Assembly (NCBI GenBank): GCA_963834755.1
Contig: CAWICQ010000009.1
Span: 905,292 to 969,291 of the forward strand
Length of the DNA stretch: 64,000 nucleotides
Origin: Dokdonella_A sp963834755
GTDB lineage: Bacteria > Pseudomonadota > Gammaproteobacteria > Xanthomonadales > Rhodanobacteraceae
Direction: 5' to 3'
In this document: piece after piece, positions 38,427-47,027 of the stretch
Numbering within the stretch: the stretch's first letter is position 1
Layout: every line of letters begins with the position of its first letter
Notes under the pieces: generated by a model
What the model saw: only the letters and a program-made list of their open reading frames with translations
Told to the model about the DNA's origin: nothing
Database searches by the model: none
Made by a program: the position numbers and the translations under genes

Positions 38427-39473
38427 ATGGCCCTGATCTCCCTCAAGCAACTCCTCGACCACGCCGCCGAACACGCCTACGGTTTGCCCGCGTTCAACGT
38501 CAACAACATGGAACAGATCCAGGCGATCATGCAGGCGGCCGAAGACGTCGATAGCCCAGTGATCCTGCAGGCGTCAGCCGGCGCGCGCAGTTATGCGGGC
38601 GAGCCGTTCCTGCGTCATCTCGTACTTGCAGCGGTCGAACAATACCCGCAGATTCCGGTGTGCCTGCATCAGGATCACGGCGCGAGTCCGGCGGTGTGCC
38701 AGGCGTCGATCCGATCGGGCTTCACCAGTGTGATGATGGACGGATCGCTCAAGGAAGACATGAAAACGCCGTCGAGCTACGAATACAACGTGATGGTCAC
38801 GCGTCGCGTCGTCGACATGGCGCACGCGGTCGGCGTGTCCGTCGAAGGCGAGCTTGGTTGCCTCGGCTCGCTCGAAACAGGCACGGCTGGCGAAGAAGAC
38901 GGCAGCGGTGCCGAAGGCACACTCGATCATTCGCAGCTCCTGACCGATCCCGACCAGGCCGCGGACTTCGTCGCGAAGACCGGCGTCGATGCGCTCGCGG
39001 TTGCGATCGGCACGTCGCACGGCGCCTACAAGTTCACGCGGCCGCCGACCGGCGATATCCTCGACATCGAACGCATCAAGGCGATCCATGCGCGCATTCC
39101 GTCGACGCACCTGGTCATGCACGGTTCGTCGTCGGTGCCGCAGGAGTGGCTCGCCGTGATCCGCGAAAACGGCGGCGCGATCAAGGAAACCTACGGGGTG
39201 CCGGTCGAGGCGATCGTCGAAGGCATCCGGCACGGCGTGCGCAAGGTCAACATCGATACCGACATACGGCTCGCGATGACCGGCGCGATCCGACGCGCGC
39301 TCATGAAGGATCCGACCGAGTTCGATCCGCGCAAGTTCTTCAAAGCGTCGATCGCCGCCGCACGCGACGTCTGCAAGGCGCGCTTCGAAGCATTCGGCAG
39401 CGCGGGCCGCGGGGCGTCGATCCAACCGGTCGCGCTCGAACGCATTGCGCGCGAATACGCCAAGGCCGCCTGA
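38427..39473 (+). CDS. cbbA: Class II fructose-bisphosphate aldolase
   Basis: Zinc-dependent aldolase making fructose- and sedoheptulose-1,7-bisphosphate in the Calvin cycle. 348 residues; starts MALISLKQLLDHAAEHAYGLPAFNVNN. Zinc and catalytic residues fall in CLHQDHGASP (about 79-88), VEGELGCLGSLE, AIGTSHGAYKF and LVMHGSSSVPQEWL. The subgroup with TGTAGEEDGSGAEG is the one typical of cbb operons. Separated from cbbT by the repeat block; only seven bases before cbbZ. Confidence 0.95.
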   Translation: MALISLKQLLDHAAEHAYGLPAFNVNNMEQIQAIMQAAEDVDSPVILQASAGARSYAGEPFLRHLVLAAVEQYPQIPVCLHQDHGASPAVCQASIRSGFTSVMMDGSLKEDMKTPSSYEYNVMVTRRVVDMAHAVGVSVEGELGCLGSLETGTAGEEDGSGAEGTLDHSQLLTDPDQAADFVAKTGVDALAVAIGTSHGAYKFTRPPTGDILDIERIKAIHARIPSTHLVMHGSSSVPQEWLAVIRENGGAIKETYGVPVEAIVEGIRHGVRKVNIDTDIRLAMTGAIRRALMKDPTEFDPRKFFKASIAAARDVCKARFEAFGSAGRGASIQPVALERIAREYAKAA

Positions 39474-39480
39474 GAACCGC

Positions 39481-40200
39481 ATGCAATTTCTTTCCGGCGT
39501 GCGCGCGATCTTGTTCGATCTCGACGGCACGCTGGTCGATACGGCGCCGGACATCACGGCCGCGGTCGGCGCGACGTTGCGCGATCTCGATCGCCCGCCG
39601 ATCGACGATGCGACCGTGCGCGGCTACATCGGTCGCGGCGTCGACGTGCTGCTGCATCGCGTGCTGACCGGCGCGCGAGACGGCAACGCGACCGTCGATG
39701 TGCACAAACATGCGCGTGCGATTTTTCTCGAACACTACGCCGCGCACAACGGCCGCACGGCGCGCGTCTACGCCGGTGTGCGCGAAGGACTCGCGCATGC
39801 GCAGCGGCTCGGCTTGGCGCTGTGCTGCGTGACCAACAAACCGCAGGCGTTCTCCGACGCGCTGCTCGCGGAAGTCGACCTCGCTCGCTACCTCGCCTTC
39901 GTGCTCGGCGGCGACGCATTGCCGAAAGGGAAACCCGACCCCGCGCCGTTGCTGCACGCGGCAACGCGGCTCGGCCTCGCGGCGAATCGGTGTCTGATGA
40001 TCGGCGATTCGTCAAACGACGCTGTCGCCGCTCGTGCGGCCGGCATGCCGGTCGTTCTGGTCGGCTACGGCTACAGCGAGGATCAGGCGGTCGACACCAT
40101 CGACTGCGATGCGGTTGCCGCGTCGATCGCCGACGTCGTCAGCGCGCTCGATCCTGCGCTCAATCCGCCGATATTGCCGCGGGCGTCGCCGCGAGCTTGA
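39481..40200 (+). CDS. cbbZ: Phosphoglycolate phosphatase
   Basis: HAD phosphatase that removes 2-phosphoglycolate formed by the oxygenase activity of RuBisCO. 239 residues. Motif I ILFDLDGTLVDTAPDI, motif II LCCVTNKP, motif III Lys in LPKGKPDPAPLL, motif IV MIGDSSNDAVAARAAG. Gph-type cap. It ends the operon; the C-terminal PRASPRA tail is unremarkable. Its presence completes the operon's housekeeping for RuBisCO side products. Confidence 0.92.
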   Translation: MQFLSGVRAILFDLDGTLVDTAPDITAAVGATLRDLDRPPIDDATVRGYIGRGVDVLLHRVLTGARDGNATVDVHKHARAIFLEHYAAHNGRTARVYAGVREGLAHAQRLGLALCCVTNKPQAFSDALLAEVDLARYLAFVLGGDALPKGKPDPAPLLHAATRLGLAANRCLMIGDSSNDAVAARAAGMPVVLVGYGYSEDQAVDTIDCDAVAASIADVVSALDPALNPPILPRASPRA

Positions 40201-40306
40201 GCCGCGGCCATCGATTCGTTGGCGGCAGGGATCGATGCCAGCGTCAGCGAACAGCGTCCCCGATCCGCCGCGCCAGCGCTACACTGAGGCCGTCGCCGAG
40301 GCCCGC

Positions 40307-40513
40307 ATGTTTCCCGAAGATCCGGCCGCCATCGCCCGCAAGCTCACCGAGCTCAAGATCGAGCATCGCGATCTCGATGCGGCGATCGCGCGCCTCGCGC
40401 TCGACGCCGGCTGCGACGAGCTGCATCTCACGCGGCTCAAGAAACGCAAGTTGAAGCTCAAGGACATGATCGCGTATCTGGAGAACAAGCTGATTCCGGA
40501 TCTTGATGCGTGA
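40307..40513 (+). CDS. DUF465/YdcH-family small protein
   Basis: A 68-residue helical protein, MFPEDPAAIARKLTELKIEH to IAYLENKLIPDLDA. The pattern HRDLDAAIARLAL ... DELHLTRLKKRKLKLKDMIAYLE is the DUF465 (YdcH) signature, a short coiled-coil hairpin of unknown function. An in-frame upstream extension exists, but homologues begin at this Met. A TACACT -10-like hexamer lies at about 40280. Confidence 0.8.
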   Translation: MFPEDPAAIARKLTELKIEHRDLDAAIARLALDAGCDELHLTRLKKRKLKLKDMIAYLENKLIPDLDA

Positions 40514-40641
40514 TGCGGCACGCATGAGTCGTGCGCTTGCGCGCTGGCGCGCGTTGTCCCGGGCGCGAAACTCTGCAACCCATCGTCAGGAGAAGGTTGC
40601 AAGGGCCCATCGAAGCGCCGGCGGTGGCGCGAGGGGCTGCA

Positions 40642-43185
40642 CTATGTCGAGGACTTGCCGTCTTCCTCCGTCGCCTGCGTCAACGCAGCCTGCTTCTCCG
40701 GCGTCAACTTCAGGATGCCGTGGCGAATCTCGCGGCTCAGGATCACGCGCGCATCCTTGGCGACGGTATTGAGGTCGGGATCGAAATCGAGCTTGCCGTT
40801 TTCATCGGCGAAGATCACGCGGCGCTCGCGCAGTTTCTGGATGAAACCGCGGAACAGCGATCGGTCGAAGAATTCCGGCGCGTTGAGCTCGTGCAGCAAT
40901 GACAGGCGCTGCGCGGTCAGCCAGCACAGCGTCTCGAGCTCGCCGCCGGACAGCGTGTGCGGGCCGTTCTTGACCAGCAACGCGAGACCGATGTAATAGC
41001 GCTCGATCGCCGGCAACAGATTTCGCGCGAGCGAACGCAGCCGAAACGCCGCGTCGCTTTGTCCGGGCGTGCGCGTGATCACGCGGCCATCCGCATCGGA
41101 TCGCAGCAAACCGTGCGCGACGAAGAATTCGATCGTCGCCTGGATGCGCTCGGTGAATTCCTCCGGGCTCCACGGCAGGAACAACTCGGACTGGATAAAC
41201 GGATAAACGAGACGTCCGAGTCGCAGAATCGCCGCGCGCGTCATGCGCCGGTTGTTGAGGAAACAGCACGCAACCCACGCCGCCGGCACGAAAAGATGCG
41301 TCACGTTGTTGCGGAAGTACGAGAGCAGCACACCGGGCTCGTCGTCGACGCCGATCACGTCGCCAAGCGGATGCGCAACGCGCGTGATCCAGCCCATCTT
41401 CTCGCCGTAGGCGATGATTCCACCGGCGGAAAGATCGGTCATCGTGACGCGATTCGAATACGGAAGCTCGATGAGCAGCGCCTTGCACAGATCGAGTTGC
41501 GCGGTGAGATCGGCTTCGGTCATCGCGTGCTTGGGCGTCGACAGCAGCGAAATCGCGAGCAGATTGATCGGATTGACGTGCGCGGCGCGGTTGACGTTTT
41601 CGAGAATGCGCGTCGCCAGACGATCGACCGCGCGATTCAGCCACTCGGGCTTGGCTTCCGGATCCTGCGTTGCCGTTTCCCAATCGGGCGCGACATCATC
41701 GAGCAGCGGGCGCAGGAAGATCGGCTCGCCGAAGTTCAGCGCGACACGTCCGTAGTGCTGCTTCAGCGCGCCGAAAGCGCGAAACAAACCGAGCAGCGAT
41801 TCCTTTTCCTTCGGCTTGCCGGAAAGCTCGCCGATGTAGGTGTTGCCCTCCATGATTTTTTCGTAGCCGATGTAGACCGGCTGGAACACGACGGTCCGCC
41901 GCGATTCGCGCAGAAAACTGCGCAGCGTCATCGACAGCATGCCGCCGCGCGGCGCGAGCAGGCGTCCCGTGCGCGAGCGGCCGCCTTCGATGAAGTATTC
42001 GAGCGACACGCCCCGCGCGAACAGCTGGCTGATGTATTCGCGGAATACGGTCGAATAGAGCGCGTCGCCCTTGAACGTGCGGCGCAGGAAGAATGCGCTG
42101 CCGCGGCGCAGGATCGGCCCGATCACCGGCATGTTGAGATTGATGCCGGCGCCGATGTGCGGAATCGCCACGCCGTTCACCAGCAGCTGGTACGACAGCA
42201 ACAGATAGTCGACGTGGCTGCGATGACACGGCACGAAGATGACTTCGTGCCCGGGGGCGACGCTGCGCAACGTATCGAAGTGATGCACGTCGATGCCGTC
42301 GTAGAGCTTGTTCCAGAACGCCTTCAGCATGAACGAGATCGAGCGCACGACCGGGTGCGAATAGTCGGCCGCAATCTCCATGGCGTACTTGCGCGCGCGT
42401 TCGCGCGCCTGGTCCTGGCGGATGCCTTCCTTGCTCGCGGTCGCCTCTATCGCCGCGCGCACCGGATCGGCGTTGAGCAGCGCGTCGACGACGGTGCGGC
42501 GATGCGAGAGATCGGGCCCGATGACGACGGCGCGGATGCGACGGAAATGCACGCGCAACAGCCGCTGCAGTTTGCGCACGCCGCGCTCGGGCGCGAATTC
42601 GGCTTGATCCTGGATCGCTTCGCGCATCGATACCGGCGCCGCGAACTGCACGATCGTGTCGCGTCCGTTGAGCAGCAGCGCGAGCAGTCGGCGGAAGCGT
42701 CCGACGACCACCCAGTTTTCGGAGAACAGCACGCTGAACCACCCGGATTCGCGGTCCGGCGCGCGGCCGACGAAGATCGATACGGGCACGAGTCGCACGT
42801 CCGCGGTCGGATCGGCGCGCAGGAAATCGGCGAGGCGGCTCAGCATTTCCGAGCGCGTCGGATGGGGTCGCTTTCCAAACACGCGCGGGCGACGCGACAA
42901 CGTCACGACCGCGCTGCGGCGCTTGATCGGCAGTTTTTCGGCCGCGGCGTACGGCGAAGGCAAGCCGGCTTCCTTGCACGCTTCCTCAAGGATCAGCGTG
43001 TCGGAAAGCCCATAACGCTCAATGACATAGACTATCGGCGTCGCGTCGTCCGGAATCAGGTGCGTCGCGTCGGCCGGCTCGCGGCGAATCCGCAGCCACG
43101 GCCGCAGCAACGCACCGAGAAATTCGATCCACGCCGGAGGCCGTGCCGCGGCCGTCGCGTGCGAGGCGGCTGGCATATCGTTCAT
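40642..43185 (-). CDS. plsB: Glycerol-3-phosphate 1-O-acyltransferase PlsB
   Basis: Inner-membrane enzyme for the first acylation in phospholipid synthesis. 847 residues, near E. coli PlsB (807). The acyltransferase motifs are present: HRSHVDYLLLSYQL (block I, His321 and Asp326), GAGINLNMPVIGPILRRGSAFFLRR (block II), EYFIEGGRSRTGRLL (block III) and VFQPVYIGYEK (block IV). Two hydrophobic C-terminal stretches fit the membrane contacts. The N-terminus is extended and low in complexity (ASHATAAARPP). It converges with the DUF465 gene. Confidence 0.96.
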   Translation of the reverse strand: MNDMPAASHATAAARPPAWIEFLGALLRPWLRIRREPADATHLIPDDATPIVYVIERYGLSDTLILEEACKEAGLPSPYAAAEKLPIKRRSAVVTLSRRPRVFGKRPHPTRSEMLSRLADFLRADPTADVRLVPVSIFVGRAPDRESGWFSVLFSENWVVVGRFRRLLALLLNGRDTIVQFAAPVSMREAIQDQAEFAPERGVRKLQRLLRVHFRRIRAVVIGPDLSHRRTVVDALLNADPVRAAIEATASKEGIRQDQARERARKYAMEIAADYSHPVVRSISFMLKAFWNKLYDGIDVHHFDTLRSVAPGHEVIFVPCHRSHVDYLLLSYQLLVNGVAIPHIGAGINLNMPVIGPILRRGSAFFLRRTFKGDALYSTVFREYISQLFARGVSLEYFIEGGRSRTGRLLAPRGGMLSMTLRSFLRESRRTVVFQPVYIGYEKIMEGNTYIGELSGKPKEKESLLGLFRAFGALKQHYGRVALNFGEPIFLRPLLDDVAPDWETATQDPEAKPEWLNRAVDRLATRILENVNRAAHVNPINLLAISLLSTPKHAMTEADLTAQLDLCKALLIELPYSNRVTMTDLSAGGIIAYGEKMGWITRVAHPLGDVIGVDDEPGVLLSYFRNNVTHLFVPAAWVACCFLNNRRMTRAAILRLGRLVYPFIQSELFLPWSPEEFTERIQATIEFFVAHGLLRSDADGRVITRTPGQSDAAFRLRSLARNLLPAIERYYIGLALLVKNGPHTLSGGELETLCWLTAQRLSLLHELNAPEFFDRSLFRGFIQKLRERRVIFADENGKLDFDPDLNTVAKDARVILSREIRHGILKLTPEKQAALTQATEEDGKSST

Positions 43186-43235
43186 GCGCCGAGTTTAGCC
43201 CGCCCGCACCGCCGCGGCGGCCGATGTGGTCGGGT

Positions 43236-44159
43236 TCAGTTCTTGGCCGGCTCTTGGGCCGTCGGCGGCGGCGCGTCGGTCTTCGCGCTCGCTTCCTGCT
43301 GCTGCTCCTTGATCTTCTCGATCGTGTCCTTGCCGTACCAGCGGCCATCGACGTTGACCATCTGGCTGCTCGCCGTGAGCGGCGTACCGAGCAGCGTGTA
43401 ATTGACCTTCACCGTCGCCGTCTTGCCGTCGCTGGCGACGACTTCGGGTTTCACCGAATCGAGCGTCTGATCGATCGAGAAACCATAGACCGTCAGCGCG
43501 TCCTTGAATCCAAGCATCGCGATACGCGCTTTCTGCATCGACTGATCGAAATTGAGTGCGCGCGCTTCGTCCAGCGTCTTGAGGTTCAAGTCACGCGCCG
43601 TGTGCGTCGCGATCGCCAGTACTTTCTTGACCGATTCCGGATCCGTGAAGCGCGTCTTCTGCACCCAGGCCGCGAGCGCGTTGATCGCGGCGACCGCCTG
43701 CTGCTTGTCCGCCTCGGAGAGATCCTTGTTCTGCTGGACCATGCCATTGAGCCAGCCGGTGCCCATCGCGACGTACATCGGCAGCTGCTGCTGATACTTG
43801 GCGTCGAAGTCCTTGAGCTGCGGCTCGATCTCGGCGTAGATGGCCTTGTCGGCATCGGGCGCGGTCAGCCGCGCCATCGTCTCCTGGAATTTCTGACGGT
43901 CTTCGGCGGTGATGGGCTTCTCGTTGGCGGCCTTGCCCCAGTCGGCTTTGAGCTTGTCGAAATCGGCGGGCGGCAGCGCGTTCTGCAACAGGCCGGCGAT
44001 ATCGCCCTGCTTCATGAGATCGGCGGACTTGCGGATGGTCGCGTCCGGAGTGCTCGCGTTGAGCGCGGCGACCGGAGCGTTGGACTCCTGCTTGCCGCAA
44101 CCGCTTGCAAGAGCGGCGAGCAGAACGGCGAAGGCGGCACGAGCGAGACGCGTGGACAT
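43236..44159 (-). CDS. Predicted lipoprotein of unknown function
   Basis: A 307-residue product with a lipoprotein signal peptide MSTRLARAAFAVLLAALASGC (lipobox ASGC). The mature part is alpha-helical and charged (DATIRKSADLMKQGDIAGLLQN; YAEIEPQLKDFDAKYQQQLP) and ends with a Gln/Ala/Pro-rich tail. TVKVNYTLLGTPLTASSQMVNVDGRWYGKDT resembles a small NTF2/DUF4878-like beta region. I do not recognise a named family; similar lipoproteins occur in Xanthomonadales. It follows the predicted small RNA gene on the same strand. Confidence 0.65.
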   Translation of the reverse strand: MSTRLARAAFAVLLAALASGCGKQESNAPVAALNASTPDATIRKSADLMKQGDIAGLLQNALPPADFDKLKADWGKAANEKPITAEDRQKFQETMARLTAPDADKAIYAEIEPQLKDFDAKYQQQLPMYVAMGTGWLNGMVQQNKDLSEADKQQAVAAINALAAWVQKTRFTDPESVKKVLAIATHTARDLNLKTLDEARALNFDQSMQKARIAMLGFKDALTVYGFSIDQTLDSVKPEVVASDGKTATVKVNYTLLGTPLTASSQMVNVDGRWYGKDTIEKIKEQQQEASAKTDAPPPTAQEPAKN

Positions 44160-44266
44160 CGGAAATTCCCCGGCGACGAAGCGGAAAGGCGGCGAACTCT
44201 AGCAGGGGGGCCTTCGGCCAGCCAGCGCGAAGTGCGGGGCCAGCCCTCGCCACCATTCGGTGCCCC

Positions 44267-44303
44267 AAAAAAAAGAAACTCAGAAGGCAAACCTTCTGAG
44301 TTC
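44267..44303 (-). terminator. Strong rho-independent terminator (end of predicted sRNA)
   Basis: Perfect 11-bp stem AACTCAGAAGG (44277-44287) / CCTTCTGAGTT (44292-44302), loop of four, followed on the minus strand by TTTC and T8. No minus-strand protein gene lies within 460 bases upstream of it. Confidence 0.9.
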
Positions 44304-44397
44304 AATCCGGCAGTGGCCGGAGGGGGAAGCGGTACGTCGTTCTCTGGGGGTTGTTCGGGTGAAACGGGGCGCTATTGTTTTCGTCACAAAATCGTGT
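44267..44397 (-). ncRNA. Predicted C-rich small regulatory RNA of about 130 nt
   Basis: A promoter at 44404-44432 and the terminator at 44267-44303 frame a non-coding transcript of about 130 nt on the minus strand. Its body contains four C-runs (GCGCCCCG, CACCC, AACCCCCAG, TTCCCCCTCC); one lies in the loop of a GTTT/GAAC hairpin, the others in single-stranded stretches. A TCCGGC/GCCGGA hairpin precedes the terminator. C-rich loops pairing with G-rich ribosome-binding sites are the hallmark of the Xanthomonas sRNA sX13; likeness in character is inference, not an alignment. The gene is well separated from its neighbours by AT-rich DNA. Confidence 0.65.
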
Positions 44398-44403
44398 GCA
44401 TTC

Positions 44404-44432
44404 ATCATACTTAGGCCGATTTACTAATGCAA
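44404..44432 (-). promoter_or_regulatory. Sigma-70 promoter of the predicted sRNA
   Basis: On the minus strand: -35 TTGCAT (44432-44427), 17-base spacer, -10 TATGAT (44409-44404). Upstream sequence to about 44480 is unusually AT-rich and could act as an UP element. Predicted start near 44397. Confidence 0.7.
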
Positions 44433-44504
44433 TACGTTATGTATTGGGTCGTAATTGATTGATATGTATGTTTTTTTTGCTCATTTGATTCGCAACGCGT
44501 TCCT

Positions 44505-44740
44505 TCGCCTCTTGTGGGAGAGGCCGCGCGAAGCGCGGGTGAGGGGAATCGGGGTGAAGCGACGGCAGATGGCGCGAGTGGGAGTAGGCAATCCTGAGCC
44601 CACGTGCCCACACCCCCTCTCCCGCAGGCGGGAAAGGGGGTTCCTTAACCCAATCGGGAGAGGAAATTCCTTAACGGAGCCGGGAGATGGCCCTTAAAGG
44701 CAAGCGCGAGGGGGATCCTTAACGCAGGTGGGAGACCTGG
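44505..44740. repeat. Decayed REP-like repeat cluster downstream of rep
   Basis: Several degenerate copies of the GGGAGAGG / CCCTCTCCCGC family (for example 44513-44545, 44612-44640), plus shorter GGGAGATGG- and GGGAGACC-type fragments up to 44740. No gene in this stretch. Confidence 0.7.
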
Positions 44741-44763
44741 TTCTCTCGCTGGTGACCGCGATG

Positions 44764-46743
44764 TCAGTCCGCCAGCAAGCTCGCGAGTCGCGCGATGTGC
44801 GAGGACGCAAGCTCCTCGCGATGCACGGCGTCTCGCTCGAGATCCTGGCCCGACCAATGGATATCGTCGGCGGGCAATTCCTTCAGAAACCGGCTCGGTT
44901 CGTTGGCGATGATTTCGCCGTAGCGCCGCGTGCGCGTCGCATACATCAGCGTCACCTGCTCCTTCGCGCGCGTGACGCCGACATACATCAGCCGGCGCTC
45001 TTCCTCAATGCGGCCTTCGGCGAGGCTTCCTTCGTGCGGCAGCGAGCCTTCCTCGAGACCGACGATCGTGACGAAGCGAAACTCGAGGCCCTTCGCGCTA
45101 TGCAGCGTCATCAAGCGCACCGCGTTGCCAGGCTCGTCGCGATCGCCGTACGCGAGCAGCGCGAGTTGCGCGGCGAGATCGCCGGCGCCGCCTTCCTTCT
45201 GCATCGCGCGCAGCCATTCGGAAAGCTCCTTGAGATTGCCGAGGCGACGCTCGCGCAACGCTGGGTCCTTGACCTGGGCGGCGACGTGATTCTCATAACC
45301 GATGCGACGGCTGAGCTCATCGACCAGATCCACCGTCGCCATGCGCTCGGCACGCGCGGCGAGGTCGCGAATCAGCGCGGCAAATCCGCCGAGCGACGTC
45401 GCAGCACGCGGCGGAAGCTGCGCCAGAACCGCATCGCTCTGCGCCGCGCGCAGCAGCGAAACATGCCGCGCGCCGGCCAGCGCCCCGAGTTTTTCCAGCG
45501 TCGTCGCGCCGATGTCGCGCCGCGGCGTATTCACCACGCGCAGGAACGCCGCGTCGTCGTCGGCGTTGTTGATCAGGCGCAGGTACGCGATCAGATCCTT
45601 CACTTCCGCGCGATCGAGAAACGCGGTTCCTCCAGTCACGTGGTATGGAATACGCGCAAGACGCAGCGCTTTTTCAAGCGGCCGCGACTGGTGATTGCCG
45701 CGATAGAGCACCGCGAATTCATGCCAGCGCGCCTTGTGCTTTTCGGCAAGATGTGCGATCGCCGACGCCGTGCATTCGGCTTCGTGGTCGTCGTCGCGAC
45801 ATTCGACGATGCGCAGCGGCGCGCCTTCGGCCTGGTCGCTCCAGAGTTTCTTGTCGAACACATGGGCGTTGTGCGCGATCAACGCGTTCGCCGCGCGCAG
45901 CACGCGTTTCGCGCAGCGATAATTCTGCTCGAGCTTGATCACTTTGAGCTCGGGATAGTCGCGCGAAAGCTCGGCGAGATTCTCGGGATTCGCGCCGCGC
46001 CAGGTATAGATCGCCTGATCGTCGTCGCCGACCGCGGTGAACATGCCGCGCTCGCCGGCAAGAAGCTTCAGCAGCCGATATTGCGAGCCGTTCGTGTCCT
46101 GGCACTCGTCCACAAGCAGATGCCGGATGCGCTCGCGCCAGGCGAGGCGCGCTTGGGCATCGGCATCGAGCACAGATACCGGCAGGCGAATCAGATCATC
46201 GAAATCGACCGCATTGAACGCCGCAAGCCGCTGCTGATAATCCGCGTAGAGCTCCGCGGCTTCATGCTCGCGACCGCTCTTCGCGCACGCAGCGGCTTCA
46301 TCCGGCGACAAGCCTGCGTTCTTCGCCCGCGAAATCAGCGATTGCAGCGCGAACAGCGCATCGGGCTTGATGCCTTTCGGCAGCAGGTCCTTCAGGATGG
46401 CCAGGCTGTCGTCGGCATCGAACACCGAGAAGTTGCGACGCAAGCCGGCACGCGCGTGCTCGACATGCAGGAACTTGAGCCCGAGCGCGTGGAACGTGCA
46501 CACGGTCAAACCTTCGGCGGACGCGGCGGCAACACGCCGGCCGACGCGCTCGCGCATTTCGCGCGCGGCCTTGTTGGTGAACGTGATCGCCGCGATCTTC
46601 GCTGCGGACAAATGACGATGCCGGATCAGATGCGCGATCTTTTCGACGATCACGCGCGTCTTGCCAGAGCCGGCGCCGGCGAGGACGAGCAAAGGTCCGT
46701 CGCAGTATTCGACGGCGGCGCGTTGTTGGGGATTGAGGCTCAT
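44764..46743 (-). CDS. rep: ATP-dependent DNA helicase Rep
   Basis: UvrD/Rep-family 3'-5' helicase that helps replication forks pass protein roadblocks. 659 residues; starts MSLNPQQRAAVEYCDGPLLV, with Walker A AGAGSGKTR from residue 22, motif Ia ITFTNKAAREM, Walker B LLVDECQDTNGSQY, motif III AVGDDDQAIYTWRGA, motif IV LEQNYRC, motif V TLHSAKGLEF and motif VI VGVTRAKEQV. LNPQQ with VGDDDQAIYTWRGANPENL is the Rep rather than UvrD pattern, and the length suits Rep (673). I chose 46743 over a start 13 codons upstream because Rep homologues begin at MxLNPxQ. Confidence 0.93.
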   Translation of the reverse strand: MSLNPQQRAAVEYCDGPLLVLAGAGSGKTRVIVEKIAHLIRHRHLSAAKIAAITFTNKAAREMRERVGRRVAAASAEGLTVCTFHALGLKFLHVEHARAGLRRNFSVFDADDSLAILKDLLPKGIKPDALFALQSLISRAKNAGLSPDEAAACAKSGREHEAAELYADYQQRLAAFNAVDFDDLIRLPVSVLDADAQARLAWRERIRHLLVDECQDTNGSQYRLLKLLAGERGMFTAVGDDDQAIYTWRGANPENLAELSRDYPELKVIKLEQNYRCAKRVLRAANALIAHNAHVFDKKLWSDQAEGAPLRIVECRDDDHEAECTASAIAHLAEKHKARWHEFAVLYRGNHQSRPLEKALRLARIPYHVTGGTAFLDRAEVKDLIAYLRLINNADDDAAFLRVVNTPRRDIGATTLEKLGALAGARHVSLLRAAQSDAVLAQLPPRAATSLGGFAALIRDLAARAERMATVDLVDELSRRIGYENHVAAQVKDPALRERRLGNLKELSEWLRAMQKEGGAGDLAAQLALLAYGDRDEPGNAVRLMTLHSAKGLEFRFVTIVGLEEGSLPHEGSLAEGRIEEERRLMYVGVTRAKEQVTLMYATRTRRYGEIIANEPSRFLKELPADDIHWSGQDLERDAVHREELASSHIARLASLLAD

Positions 46744-46811
46744 CGGCGGGCGGGGAATCGAGCAGCGATTGTGCCTCGGCACAGAGCGCAGTCACAGCTT
46801 GACATCACCAC

Positions 46812-46952
46812 ATCCCCTCTCACGCTCGCGGGAGAGGGTTAGGGTGAGGGCAATCTGGGTCCGAGGCTACGACGTTCGTTCGTGCATCGCGATGGACGCC
46901 TCACTCCGATCGCCCTCACCCCCTACCCTCTCCCGCAAGCGTGAGAGGGGAA
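46812..46952. repeat. REP-like palindrome pair between rep and tdk
   Basis: Two facing copies (about 46814-46841 and 46922-46950), each CTCTC[A/C]CGC-type palindromes with GGGTGAGGGCAATC and CGCCCTCACCCC flanks. They fill the 284-base divergent gap between rep and tdk; no other element seen there. Confidence 0.85.
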
Positions 46953-47027
46953 AGAAAGTCCGCCGATTGTGAGTCATTGCGCAAAGTCTGTACTGTACCG
47001 GCCGCGTGAAGTCCCGAGCCTGACCCG

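Noticed and set aside
40957..43401. 814-codon plus-strand frame antisense to plsB
   Set aside because: Shadow of plsB, whose four acyltransferase motifs lie on the minus strand.
44350..44365. GTTTCACCCGAAC considered as a parS site
   Set aside because: parS is a longer perfect palindrome around GTTTCACGTGAAAC; this sequence lacks the central CACGTG and is better explained as a hairpin of the predicted sRNA.
44728..46842. 704-codon plus-strand frame antisense to rep
   Set aside because: All helicase motifs are on the minus strand; the translation lacks family features.
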